Positions 9,701-17,462 of a stretch of DNA of 64,000 bases are shown here, one piece after another (positions within the stretch are counted from its first letter, which is position 1; each line of letters starts with the position of its first letter). The DNA comes from Bacteroidota bacterium. Lineage in GTDB: Bacteria > Bacteroidota > Bacteroidia > Flavobacteriales_E > Vicingaceae. A model generated the notes under the pieces. The model saw only the letters and a program-made list of their open reading frames with translations. It searched no databases and was not told where the DNA came from. The stretch is from NCBI GenBank assembly GCA_013112545.1, contig JABFGJ010000001.1, positions 124,001 through 188,000 of the forward strand. The letters run 5' to 3'. Both the position numbers and the translations under genes were made by a program.

Positions 9701-9770
9701 ATTCTTGCGAATACAATGTTCCAAAACTAAACGCAATGAAATAAAGCAATAAGAGTTTCAATTTTCTCAT
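6735..9770 (-). CDS. Exported double-domain amidohydrolase
   Basis: The 1011-residue product has a signal peptide (LYFIAFSFGTLYSQ). Two amidohydrolase-like modules are separated by a beta-rich linker (about 430-585). The N-terminal module (about 30-430) reads YPSFIELHADF in place of the HxH motif and looks inactive. The C-terminal module (about 590-1000) keeps GIIDEHSHIA (HxH), ITCHSYIQSE, FTHILEG and GFNSDDAEM, so it has a full set of His/His/His/Asp ligands, plus KFALGEN with a possible bridging Lys. Substrate is unknown; relatives act on peptides or N-acyl compounds in the periplasm. A -7 box (TATTTTTG, 9785-9778) ends 7 nt before the ATG. It heads a two-gene operon with the shorter homologue. 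Confidence 0.82.
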   Translation of the reverse strand: MRKLKLLLLYFIAFSFGTLYSQEWKPVNGTKNVSNHYTLFKNANIYQADGTYLSDGQLLIRKNKIEAISKTIEAPKNTIVVDLQGKFIYPSFIELHADFSIPKVKAESRSSKPQIESSKIGPYYWNEAVKPEVNAFEILQYDQKAAEKYRKMGFGTILTHQKDGIIRGTSSLLNLDDQEKGRVIKEKASFHYSFYKGSSQQSYPSSLMGIIALIKQTLYDAKWYEENPLKTDFNASLKAINDYKGLPQFFDVESELSILRAAKIGKEFNIPFIIKGNGEEYKRIKEIQKTGVRLIVPINFPIAYDVSDPFLNRQLPLSKLKEWEMAAFNLRLLAQAYIPFTITSQDLESEKDFYSNITKTIENGFNRKKAIESLTSIPASFIGIEKELGSLEKNKLANFLIFSDTVFTAKSILLENWVDGKQNIINELPEIDIRGVYSLNINKTLQYDIEIKGELNHLKSTIALKNETEKKKLNVKLQGNRVNLYFQNDKNESMELIGSVNDRESRIWFGKALIENEWVSWGAIRKKLDFEKQSDSAKVKEPRIMPTINFPNMAYGTDSFPKAGKALLFRNATIWTNEKDGIVKNYDLLINEGKILMLGYKINMEVMFPKLANKVQEIDLKGKHLTSGIIDEHSHIAISRGVNESGQAVTAEVSIGDVVNSDDINIYRQLAGGVTTSQLLHGSANPIGGQSAIIKLRWGKSPEDMKVAGVDGFIKFALGENVKQSNWGDHNTVRFPQTRMGVEQVFYDAFYRAKEYKADWQLYNAKSAKDKKKAIAPRYDLELNTLAEILDSNRFITCHSYIQSEINMLMHVADSMKFRVNTFTHILEGYKVADKMKKHGVAASTFSDWWAYKFEVNDAIPYNGAILHKQGVLTGFNSDDAEMGRRLNQEAAKAVKYGGVSEVEAWKFVTLNPAKMLHLDDRLGSIKAGKVADLVIWSHNPLSIYAIAEQVYIDGILYFDLQKSKELEVRDLKERERIIDLMLLENKKGKPKQEISKEEKLLYECETLNDL

Positions 9771-9935
9771 AGAAAATCAAAAATACCAAAACAAGATATC
9801 CTTTTAACCAAAATGTAATTTTCTATATCGTGATTAACCTTATTAAGGTAAAAAGGTCAAAGTAAAAAAGCATCTCCAATTACATAAATTAGGGCTTAAT
9901 CGCTTTCCTTTTTTATATCTTTACAAAAAAAAGAT

Positions 9936-10394
9936 ATGTTTACAGGATTACTACATTTACACAATTTGTTGCGCTATGCAATTGTTATTTTACTTGTGAT
10001 AGCATTGATAAAATCGTTTGCAGGCTGGTTTGGCAAAAAAGAATACACAGCAGCGGACAATAAAATTAGTTTGTTTCTTTTAATCTCGGCTCACTTACAA
10101 TTGTTGATTGGCTTAGGTTTGTATTTTATAAGCCCTGTTGTTAAGGAAGCCATGACTGATATGGGAGCAGCCATGAAAGATGCTGTCCTTAGATTTTGGG
10201 CAACGGAGCACCTTAGTGCTATGATTCTTGGTATTATTCTTATTACTTTGGGTAGAATAATGGGTAAAAAAGGAAAAAACGACACAGCAAAATTTAGAAG
10301 ACAAGCCATTTACTTTTTATTGGCAACAGTTCTTATCTTTTCAGCTATTCCTTGGCCATGGGCCGAAATGGGAATTGCTAGACCTTGGTTTTAA
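9936..10394 (+). CDS. Four-helix membrane protein, cytochrome b-like
   Basis: The 152-residue product has about four transmembrane helices (about 10-30, 45-66, 90-108, 125-143). Conserved-looking His residues sit in or near helices: LLHLHNLLRY (His7, His9), SAHLQLLIG (His53) and EHLSAMILG (His92). This spacing resembles small cytochrome b-like or CopD-like proteins that bind haem b between helices, and similar Bacteroidota proteins are often named 'cytochrome B'. Haem binding is an inference. The inverted repeat ATATCTTT / AAAGATAT (9915-9922 / 9930-9937) spans the likely -7 region and the ATG. hflX starts 12 nt downstream. Confidence 0.62.
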   Translation: MFTGLLHLHNLLRYAIVILLVIALIKSFAGWFGKKEYTAADNKISLFLLISAHLQLLIGLGLYFISPVVKEAMTDMGAAMKDAVLRFWATEHLSAMILGIILITLGRIMGKKGKNDTAKFRRQAIYFLLATVLIFSAIPWPWAEMGIARPWF

Positions 10395-10406
10395 TAACGA
10401 TTTACG

Positions 10407-11600
10407 ATGCATCACAACCTATCAATAGATAGTAAAATAGAAAAAGCTGTGCTTGTTGGTCTGATTACACAAGACCAAGACGAGGAAAAAGTTAAAGAGT
10501 ACTTAGATGAATTAGCATTTTTGGCTGAAACCGCTGGTGCTGAAACGGTAAAAAGATTTACTCAAAAAATAAGCACACCTAATCCAAAAACTTTTGTTGG
10601 AACAGGAAAACTACAAGAAATTATAGATTATGTTAACAAGCATGAAATCGGTATTGTAATTTTTGATGATGAACTAAGCCCTTCTCAAACAAGAAATATT
10701 GAGAATTCTTTTAAAGAAATAAAGGTCATCGATCGAAGCAACTTAATCCTAGACATTTTTGCAAAAAGGGCTCGGACTGCTGCTGCTAAAACTCAAGTTG
10801 AATTAGCTCAATACGAATATTTACTCCCTCGCTTAACGAGAATGTGGACTCACCTTTCTCGCCAAAAAGGGGGAATCGGAATGAGAGGTCCTGGGGAAAC
10901 TGAGATTGAAACAGACAGACGAATAATTCGCGATAAAATTGCTTTGCTTAAAACAAAGCTCGCTAAAATTGACAAGCAAAAAGAAACACAACGCAAAGGT
11001 CGTCAGCAAATGATTCGAGCGGCATTGGTAGGATACACCAATGTTGGAAAATCAACCTTGATGAATTTGATTTCAAAATCGGATGTTTTTGCAGAGAATA
11101 AATTATTTGCCACCCTTGACACCACAGTAAGAAAGATTGTCGTTGGAAACTTGCCATTCTTATTAACTGATACAGTAGGATTTATCAGAAAACTCCCACA
11201 TCATTTAGTCGATTCTTTTAAATCAACACTTGATGAGGTTAGAGAGGCTGACATCTTACTGCACGTTGTAGATATTGCGCATCCAAATTTTGAGGAACAA
11301 ATAGAAACAGTAAATAACACTTTAATTGATATCGGCGCAAAAGACAAACCAACCATAATGGTTTTCAATAAAATTGACGCTTATACTTACATCAAAAAAG
11401 AGGAAGACGATTTAACTCCAGAAACAAAGAAGAATTTGAGCTTGAACGATTTAGAAAAAACATGGATGGCCAAAGAAAACTATCCTTGCATATTTATCTC
11501 GGCCGAAAAGAAAATCAATATCGATGAGTTTAAAGATTTGTTATATGATGAAATCAAAGGGCTTCATGTTCGAATTTATCCGCATCGGATGTTGTATTAA
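10407..11600 (+). CDS. hflX: GTPase HflX
   Basis: The 397-residue product is a normal-length HflX, a ribosome-binding GTPase that splits stalled or hibernating 70S ribosomes under stress. The N-terminal HflX domain contains TFVGTGKLQEI and FDDELSPSQTRN. The linker has GGIGMRGPGETEIETDRR (155-172), a family signature. The G domain shows G1 GYTNVGKST (209-217), G3 DTVGFIRKLP and G4 VFNKID. The gene is close behind the small membrane protein and probably cotranscribed. The C-terminus is short and ends in HVRIYPHRMLY. Confidence 0.95.
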   Translation: MHHNLSIDSKIEKAVLVGLITQDQDEEKVKEYLDELAFLAETAGAETVKRFTQKISTPNPKTFVGTGKLQEIIDYVNKHEIGIVIFDDELSPSQTRNIENSFKEIKVIDRSNLILDIFAKRARTAAAKTQVELAQYEYLLPRLTRMWTHLSRQKGGIGMRGPGETEIETDRRIIRDKIALLKTKLAKIDKQKETQRKGRQQMIRAALVGYTNVGKSTLMNLISKSDVFAENKLFATLDTTVRKIVVGNLPFLLTDTVGFIRKLPHHLVDSFKSTLDEVREADILLHVVDIAHPNFEEQIETVNNTLIDIGAKDKPTIMVFNKIDAYTYIKKEEDDLTPETKKNLSLNDLEKTWMAKENYPCIFISAEKKINIDEFKDLLYDEIKGLHVRIYPHRMLY

Positions 11601-11676
11601 AAACATGAATATACTTAAGCAGAAACCGAATCCTAAGGGTACTCGGCTTTCAAAATTAGATAAAACCCACAATTTA

Positions 11677-11693
11677 CGACTCCAAAGGAGTCG
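11677..11693. repeat. Short perfect hairpin in the hflX/DUF4143 spacer
   Basis: CGACTCC and GGAGTCG form a perfect 7-bp stem with a 3-nt AAA loop. No T tract follows on the plus strand, so it is not a good intrinsic terminator. Compact GC-rich hairpins of this kind in AT-rich spacers of Bacteroidota are often copies of dispersed repeats, but only one copy was found here. Confidence 0.5.
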
Positions 11694-11773
11694 CACTTTA
11701 TTATACGTTTAATGCAGGGAATAGGTCTGCCTTAACGAAACTCAACTTGCAAGAACCAAGTTAAAACAGAACC

Positions 11774-11845
11774 TTTTGCGAATACAATCGCAAAATGTTT
11801 AGTCTTTTTGCGAACACAATCGCAAAAAGTGTAGTCTTATTGCGA
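11774..11845 (+). repeat. Tandem palindromic repeats upstream of the DUF4143 ATPase
   Basis: Two direct repeat units of about 32 nt and part of a third are present. Unit 1 carries TTTTGCGA (11774-11781) and TCGCAAAA (11788-11795) around a 6-nt spacer. Unit 2 carries TTTTTGCGA (11805-11813) and TCGCAAAAA (11820-11828) around a 6-nt spacer. Each palindrome is followed by a TAGTCT stretch. The third unit stops after TTATTGCGA (11837-11845). The array ends 10 nt before the ATPase -7 box, so it could be an operator. Confidence 0.7.
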
Positions 11846-11866
11846 TTTTATACTTATTTTTGGCTT

Positions 11867-12991
11867 ATGATTAAGCGCATTCTCTATAAAAATATTCTCG
11901 AAAGGCTAAAAACAAAAAAAGCAATTATTCTACTTGGGCCTAGACAAGTTGGCAAAACCACCATGCTTAAAGGTTTCATAAAAAAGAAGGAAGATACCCT
12001 ATGGCTTAATGCTGATCACCAAGACGTACGTGAGCTTTTCAACCAACCTAGTTCCATTGAATTTCAAAAAACATTTGCTAATTCGAAAACTGTAATCATT
12101 GATGAAGCACAACAAATTCCTAATATCGGTAGAAAACTTAAACTAATAACCGATGAATTACCAGATATACAATTAATCGTTACTGGTTCATCTGCATTTG
12201 AATTAGCCAATAAAGTAAACGAGCCACTGACTGGTAGAAAATGGGAGTTTCAGCTTTTCCCAATTTCTTTTCAAGAAATGATAAACCACCATGGAATCTT
12301 AGAAGAAAAACGACTTCTAAATCACAGATTAATTTACGGATACTACCCAGAAGTAGTAACCGCAAATGGCAACGAGAAGGAACTTTTAAAACAACTTTCT
12401 GACAGCTATTTGTATAAAGATATTTTAATATGGAATAAAATTAATAAAAGCGAGATGTTAACTAAATTGCTCCAATTGTTAGCGTTTCAAGTTGGGAGTC
12501 AAGTTTCATATAATGAGCTTGGAAAAACTTTAGGATTAGACAATGAAACCATCGAATCATACATCCAATTACTAGAGTATTCTTTTATTGTTTTTCGGTT
12601 AGGCTCGTTTAATAGAAATTTGAGAACTGAATTAAAAAAGAGCAGGAAAATTTACTTTTATGATAATGGAATCCGCAATGCTTTAATCGCCAATTTTCAA
12701 CAAGCTAATTTAAGAAATGACATTGGGGCATTGTGGGAAAACTTTTTAGTTTCTGAAAGAATGAAATTTAATGCATACAACAATCGTTGGGTTAATCGAT
12801 ATTTTTGGAGAACTAAAGCACAACAAGAAGTTGATTATTTGGAAGAAACAGATGGACAATTACACGCCTTCGAGTTTAAATGGAATACGAGTAAAAATGT
12901 AAAAATCACCAAAGCATTCACCAATGCATATCCCAATGCTATCACCAAAATAATAAGCCCAAACAATTACGTGGAATTTGTTGCGCAATAG
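11867..12991 (+). CDS. AAA-family ATPase with DUF4143 domain
   Basis: The ATG at 11867 gives 374 residues starting MIKRILYKNI. A longer reading from 11795 begins inside the upstream palindromic repeats and is rejected. The Walker A motif is GPRQVGKTT (24-32), Walker B is TVIIDEAQ, and TGSSAFEL is a sensor-like segment. The C-terminal DUF4143 region ends with QQEVDYLEE and HAFEFKW, the D-x(n)-E-x-K pattern of a PD-(D/E)xK nuclease-like fold. Function of the family is poorly known; members are scattered among bacteria and archaea and are thought to move between genomes. A TATTTTTG -7 box (11855-11862) ends 4 nt before the ATG, predicting a leaderless mRNA. Neighbours are unrelated housekeeping genes. 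Confidence 0.85.
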   Translation: MIKRILYKNILERLKTKKAIILLGPRQVGKTTMLKGFIKKKEDTLWLNADHQDVRELFNQPSSIEFQKTFANSKTVIIDEAQQIPNIGRKLKLITDELPDIQLIVTGSSAFELANKVNEPLTGRKWEFQLFPISFQEMINHHGILEEKRLLNHRLIYGYYPEVVTANGNEKELLKQLSDSYLYKDILIWNKINKSEMLTKLLQLLAFQVGSQVSYNELGKTLGLDNETIESYIQLLEYSFIVFRLGSFNRNLRTELKKSRKIYFYDNGIRNALIANFQQANLRNDIGALWENFLVSERMKFNAYNNRWVNRYFWRTKAQQEVDYLEETDGQLHAFEFKWNTSKNVKITKAFTNAYPNAITKIISPNNYVEFVAQ

Positions 12992-13011
12992 GTGCTAACC
13001 TGCTTATTTGC

Positions 13012-14832
13012 TTATGCGAAGGTCTGTAAGTCGGTCAACTTTTTATACACGCCATTTTGTGCAATTAAATCATCGTGGGTTCCGCGTTCAGCAATTTCAC
13101 CTTCGTGCATTACAATAATTTCATCGGCATGCTGAATGGTAGATAAACGGTGTGCAATAACTACAGAAGTTCTATTTTGCATCAGCTTATACAAGGCATC
13201 TTGAACTAATTTTTCCGACTCTGTATCCAAAGCAGAAGTAGCTTCATCTAAAATCATAATCGGAGGGTTTTTCAAGACTGCTCTTGCAATACTAATTCTT
13301 TGCCTTTGTCCTCCTGAGAGTTTGCCACCGCCATCGCCAATATTGGTTTCATATCCCTCTGGCATCTTTTCGATAAATTCATGTGCGTTGGCAATTTTTG
13401 CCGCTGCCACAACATCTTCCATTTTTGGATTTTCAACCCCTAAAGCAATGTTGTTAAAAATAGTATCATTAAACAAAATCGATTGCTGAGAAACAATACC
13501 CATTAAGGAACGAATGTCTTTCACTTTATAATCTGTCAGTGGTTTTCCATCCAATAAAATAGCTCCTTCAACCGGATCATAGAATCGTGGCAATAAGTCA
13601 ACCATAGTTGACTTTCCACCTCCTGATTGGCCGACCAAAGCAATGGTTTTCCCTTTTGGAATGCTCAGGTTTATATTTTTCAAAACAGTGGTTTCGCCAT
13701 AAGCAAAACTAACATTTTGATAAGTCAACTCAGACTGAAAAGTTGCAAGTGGCGCTGCATTTTCTTTTTCAATAATGTTGTTTTTAGCTTCAATGATTTC
13801 AGAAATACGCTCAGTTGAAGCAGCTCCTTTTTGTATGTTGTAGTATGCTGTTGATAGCGATTTAGCAGGACTCAATAATTGAGAGAAAATAATAATATAT
13901 CCGATGAATTCTCCACCACTGAAATTGGTATCTGCATCTATGACCATTTTACCACCATACCAAACTAGCGTAACCATTACTATAGATCCCAAAAACTCAC
14001 TCATGGGAGATGCCAAATCTCTCTTGCGCATCATTCGAAGCATGGTTTTATTATAAGTTTCGTTCATGTGGTTAAACTTATTATCACTTGATCTCTCAGC
14101 ATTAAAGGCTTTTATAATTCTCAAGCCAGTTAAGGTTTCTTCTACATTTGAAAGTAATTCACCCATTCTTATTTGTAGCTTAGAAGAGGTTCGTTTTAAA
14201 CTCTTACCCACCCTACCGATAAGCAAACCACTAAGTGGTAGTAGAATAAAAGAAAACAAAGTTAGACCAGCATTCATATTTAACATCACAAAAAGCGAAA
14301 GCACAATCGAAATGGGATCGCGGAAAAGCATTTCTAAAGAATTCATAACCGACCATTCTACCTCTTGTACATCTCCAGTAATTCTGCTGATGATATCTCC
14401 CTTTTTCTCTTCAGAATAAAATGATAGTGGCAGAACTAAAATTCGTGCATAGATATCTCTTCGCAAATCTCGAACGACATTGCTTCTAATATAGGCCATA
14501 AAGAAACGAGCCAAATAACCAAATAAGTTTTTCAAGAAAAATAAAGCTGCAACTGAAATGCAGATAAAAAACAAAGCTCCTTCTTGCCCATTTTCTTGGA
14601 TATAAGGAGACATTTTGTAATTGAATAGGCTTTCAAGGTAACTGACACTATAACTAAACTCGGGTTTCACAAGTATAGGCTCAGCATCTTCAAATAAGAG
14701 TTTCAAAAACGGAATAAAAATCAATAAAGAAAGTAAGTTAAAAATGATAGCGATAATGTTATTCCCTATGCTTAAAAAAGCATATAGTTTGTATGGTTTC
14801 ACATATCTGATTACTGTTAGTAAACTTTTCAT
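13012..14832 (-). CDS. ABC exporter, fused permease and ATPase (MsbA/MDR type)
   Basis: The 606-residue product has an N-terminal six-helix ABC transporter domain (about 15-330) and a C-terminal nucleotide-binding domain. Walker A is GQSGGGKST (401-409), the signature is LSGGQRQR (505-512), Walker B is MILDE (526-530) and the H-loop His is at 561 (IAHRLST). Such half-transporters act as homodimers and export lipids, lipid A precursors or drugs. The substrate is not shown by sequence. A GT2 glycosyltransferase starts the operon 4 nt upstream, which makes a role in envelope glycan or lipid export reasonable but unproven. Confidence 0.9.
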   Translation of the reverse strand: MKSLLTVIRYVKPYKLYAFLSIGNNIIAIIFNLLSLLIFIPFLKLLFEDAEPILVKPEFSYSVSYLESLFNYKMSPYIQENGQEGALFFICISVAALFFLKNLFGYLARFFMAYIRSNVVRDLRRDIYARILVLPLSFYSEEKKGDIISRITGDVQEVEWSVMNSLEMLFRDPISIVLSLFVMLNMNAGLTLFSFILLPLSGLLIGRVGKSLKRTSSKLQIRMGELLSNVEETLTGLRIIKAFNAERSSDNKFNHMNETYNKTMLRMMRKRDLASPMSEFLGSIVMVTLVWYGGKMVIDADTNFSGGEFIGYIIIFSQLLSPAKSLSTAYYNIQKGAASTERISEIIEAKNNIIEKENAAPLATFQSELTYQNVSFAYGETTVLKNINLSIPKGKTIALVGQSGGGKSTMVDLLPRFYDPVEGAILLDGKPLTDYKVKDIRSLMGIVSQQSILFNDTIFNNIALGVENPKMEDVVAAAKIANAHEFIEKMPEGYETNIGDGGGKLSGGQRQRISIARAVLKNPPIMILDEATSALDTESEKLVQDALYKLMQNRTSVVIAHRLSTIQHADEIIVMHEGEIAERGTHDDLIAQNGVYKKLTDLQTFA

Positions 14833-14836
14833 ATTT

Positions 14837-15784
14837 TTAATAATCTAATAATTCCCAACTTTTAAAAGGGAAAAAGTGTTTTCCACCATTGAAGTTACGC
14901 TCCAAAAAAGAAACAAATCTATACTTTAACTTCTCATGTTTAAACAAAGGACGATTGGGTTTTTTATTCGTAGTATAGTTTAATTGATCGCCCCAATTAA
15001 AATCTTTCATTTTTTCTTCCATCACCTTGGGATGAGTTCCCTCAAAAATAGGTAAATGTTGCAATGGTCCATAATCAAATGTTTCGGCGAGGTTTTGATA
15101 TATTTCAGCTACTTTTTCTTTTGATTTATAAGCAGAGTCCATGGCTTTTTTCTTGGATTGCATATACCAAGGTGGCCTAACCCAGCCATAATGATACATG
15201 CATGCATTTACGCTGGCTACTTTTATTGGAAAAACTGCTTTTGTTCGATAGTCTAAACCATCGAAATTTTCAATTCTTCTGAAACTTTGAGCATCTCCAT
15301 GAGAGTGAAGATTTGGTCGGTTTTTTATAATTCTAACTTCATGTTGATACCATCCATGATGGTTAATGTAGTGATTATAGTCCGCGTAAAAATGTTTGTA
15401 TTTAAACAAAAGCCCTTCTACTTCCTCAACATGATTTAACTCTTTACAACGATTTAAAACTACATCTAAGTATTTTTCATGCAATACTTCATCCGCTTGT
15501 ATATAAAATAGCCAATCTCCTGTGCAATGAGATTTTGCAATGTCTGTTTGATGAGCGTATTCTGTGCCATTTGGATATTTTTCTAAATCCCACTCCGTTT
15601 CTATAATTTTTATTTTAGGCGATTGAATGCTTTCAATTAATGCTCTAGTTGTATCATCTTCATCCCCTTTACCCAATGCAATAATAAATTCATCACAAAT
15701 GGGGAGAATCGACAAAATCGACTCCCGTATTGGATAATATAATTTAGTGACATTTCTAGTAAAAGTAAAACCGCTAATCTTCAT
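14837..15784 (-). CDS. Family 2 glycosyltransferase
   Basis: The 315-residue cytoplasmic protein begins MKISGFTFTRN, followed by CDEFIIALGKGDEDDTT, the nucleotide-sugar binding start of a GT-A fold. DWLFYIQADEVLH supplies the acidic metal-binding position. It has no membrane helices. The C-terminal half is rich in His/Tyr/Trp (YADYNHYINHHGWYQHEVR). The acceptor is unknown; the neighbouring ABC exporter suggests an envelope polysaccharide or lipid. It is the first gene of a two-gene unit. Confidence 0.8.
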   Translation of the reverse strand: MKISGFTFTRNVTKLYYPIRESILSILPICDEFIIALGKGDEDDTTRALIESIQSPKIKIIETEWDLEKYPNGTEYAHQTDIAKSHCTGDWLFYIQADEVLHEKYLDVVLNRCKELNHVEEVEGLLFKYKHFYADYNHYINHHGWYQHEVRIIKNRPNLHSHGDAQSFRRIENFDGLDYRTKAVFPIKVASVNACMYHYGWVRPPWYMQSKKKAMDSAYKSKEKVAEIYQNLAETFDYGPLQHLPIFEGTHPKVMEEKMKDFNWGDQLNYTTNKKPNRPLFKHEKLKYRFVSFLERNFNGGKHFFPFKSWELLDY

Positions 15785-15870
15785 TAAAAAAGAATTTAGG
15801 CGAAATTAGTTATTTTAAAAAGGCCTACACAATTACAAACACTACCCTAAGATGTTGTTTGATTAATGGA

Positions 15871-15878
15871 TAAATTTG
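15871..15878 (+). promoter_or_regulatory. -7 box of rbfA
   Basis: TAAATTTG matches the Bacteroidota -7 consensus TAnnTTTG and ends 6 nt before the ATG at 15885, so transcription should begin at or next to the start codon. Confidence 0.5.
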
Positions 15879-15884
15879 CATACT

Positions 15885-16220
15885 ATGGAAACTATAAGAC
15901 AACAAAAAGTAGCCAGGCTTCTACAGAAAGAAATAGGTGAAATTTTTAGTAAAAATGAAGTGTCAATTCCAGCTGGAATTATGCTTTCAATCACGCAAGT
16001 TAGAATGTCGCCAGATTTGGGTATTGCTAAAATATATGTCAGCTTATTCCCTGCTGAAAACAAAGCAGAGGCCTTAGAAAAAATCAAAAAGCAAGCAAAA
16101 GAAGTTCGATTTGTTCTAGGACAAAAGGTCAGAAGGCAATTGCGTCATATTCCTACATTAAACTTCTACCTTGATGATTCTTTTGATTATGCCGAAAAAA
16201 TTGATCAATTGTTAAATTAA
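15885..16220 (+). CDS. rbfA: 30S ribosome-binding factor A
   Basis: The ATG at 15885 gives 111 residues (METIRQQKVARLLQKEIGEIF). An earlier in-frame TTG at 15876 lies inside the -7 box and is unlikely. The KH-like pattern is complete: MLSITQVRMSPDLGIAKIYVS, then RFVLGQKVRRQLRHIPTLNF, and the C-terminal DDSFDYAEKIDQLL. RbfA binds the 30S subunit and helps 16S rRNA maturation, especially in the cold. The stop codon directly abuts the start of the downstream FtsX-like gene, so the two are coupled. Confidence 0.93.
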   Translation: METIRQQKVARLLQKEIGEIFSKNEVSIPAGIMLSITQVRMSPDLGIAKIYVSLFPAENKAEALEKIKKQAKEVRFVLGQKVRRQLRHIPTLNFYLDDSFDYAEKIDQLLN

Positions 16221-17426
16221 TTGAATGTCTCTTTATACATAGCTAAAAGATACCTCATTTCTAAAAAGAAGAGAAATGCAATAAACATTATTTCTTGGAT
16301 ATCTGTGCTAAGTATTGGCATTGGAACTTTTGCTTTAGTTGTAGTACTTTCTGCTTTTAATGGCCTTGAAGGCCTTGTTGAATCACTCTTTGAATCCTTT
16401 GATTCCGATATTAGAATAGAAGCCAAAGAAGGAAAAACGTTTCAAGTAACAGAAGACCAACTTGCCAACATTAAAAATATAGAAGGAGTTGCAAATTACA
16501 CACAAGTTTTGGAAGAGGTTTGTGGCGTTCGTTTCAAAAACCAGCAAACAATCGCAACAATTAAAGGTGTAGAAAATCAATTTATTGAAATGAGCAACCT
16601 AGATAGTTCATTAATAGAAGGAAGCTCAACATTAATAAGAAACAACATTAATTTTGCCATTTCGGGTTATGGAATTGCTGCAAGTTTGGGCATGTATTTA
16701 AATTCTTCACCAGATAACATGACTATTTATGCTCCCAAAAGAGGGAAAATTTTTAGTGCAAATCCGTTAGATGCTGTGACTAAAAAAATAATAGCACCTG
16801 GTGGTGTTTTTTACATCAGTCCCGATTATGACGAAAAATACATATTGGTTCCCTTGCGCTTTGCTCAGGATTTGTTAAACTATAGCAATGAAATAACCGC
16901 AATTGAAGTAAAAGCAGGGCCTAAAGTAGATTTAGATGATTTGAAGCAAGACCTTACTGAACTACTTGGAAATCAATTTAAAATTAGCACTCGTTACGAA
17001 TTTAATGAACTTATTTACAAAACAAATAAAACTGAAAAGTGGGTTACTTTCCTCATTTTGGTTTTTATATTAATCATTGCAGCTTTTAATATTTTGAGCT
17101 CCTTAAGCATGTTGATTATTGATAAAAAGGACGATATAGAAACCCTAAAAAGCATAGGAGCCAATAATGCTTTAATTCGTCGTATTTTTTTTACTGAAGG
17201 CATTTTAATAAACCTAACAGGTGCGCTTAGTGGATTAATATTAGGTGTTATGGTTTGCCTGCTACAAGAACACGTCGGTTTACTACGCTTGGAAGGCGGA
17301 ATTGTAGAATATTATCCAGTTAAACTGAACCCCGTTGAATTACTTTATATCCTTGCAACCGTAATAGTAATTGGGTTTCTATGCTCTTGGTATCCGGTTC
17401 GAAATTTAACAAAGGTCAAATTATAG
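16221..17426 (+). CDS. FtsX/LolE-family ABC transporter permease
   Basis: The 401-residue product has the typical layout of Lol/MacB-type permeases. One helix is near the N-terminus (about 23-45), a large periplasmic domain covers about 50-265, and three helices form the C-terminal FtsX domain (about 270-395). The N-terminal pattern AKRYLISKKKRNAINIISWISV is characteristic. LolCE-type proteins extract lipoproteins from the inner membrane, powered by an ATPase that is not encoded here. The start is a TTG at 16221, directly after the rbfA stop codon. No ATG fits, and MNVSLYIAKRY matches family N-termini well. Confidence 0.85.
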   Translation: MNVSLYIAKRYLISKKKRNAINIISWISVLSIGIGTFALVVVLSAFNGLEGLVESLFESFDSDIRIEAKEGKTFQVTEDQLANIKNIEGVANYTQVLEEVCGVRFKNQQTIATIKGVENQFIEMSNLDSSLIEGSSTLIRNNINFAISGYGIAASLGMYLNSSPDNMTIYAPKRGKIFSANPLDAVTKKIIAPGGVFYISPDYDEKYILVPLRFAQDLLNYSNEITAIEVKAGPKVDLDDLKQDLTELLGNQFKISTRYEFNELIYKTNKTEKWVTFLILVFILIIAAFNILSSLSMLIIDKKDDIETLKSIGANNALIRRIFFTEGILINLTGALSGLILGVMVCLLQEHVGLLRLEGGIVEYYPVKLNPVELLYILATVIVIGFLCSWYPVRNLTKVKL

Positions 17427-17462
17427 CAGTTTTGCAACTTGGTTTTTGAGCCTTTAAGTATG

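Noticed and set aside
11524-11712. Short open frame after hflX
   Set aside because: Overlaps the hflX 3' end in another frame, runs through a hairpin repeat and shows no protein-like pattern.
11774-11845. CRISPR-like array
   Set aside because: Only two and a third units, no unique spacers of constant length, and no cas genes in the window.
11795-11866. N-terminal extension of the DUF4143 ATPase
   Set aside because: The extra 24 codons are the palindromic repeats and the -7 box; the conserved family start MIKRILY begins at 11867.
14066-14419. 117-codon open frame opposite the ABC exporter
   Set aside because: Lies entirely antisense to a well supported gene, with no recognisable domain or promoter.
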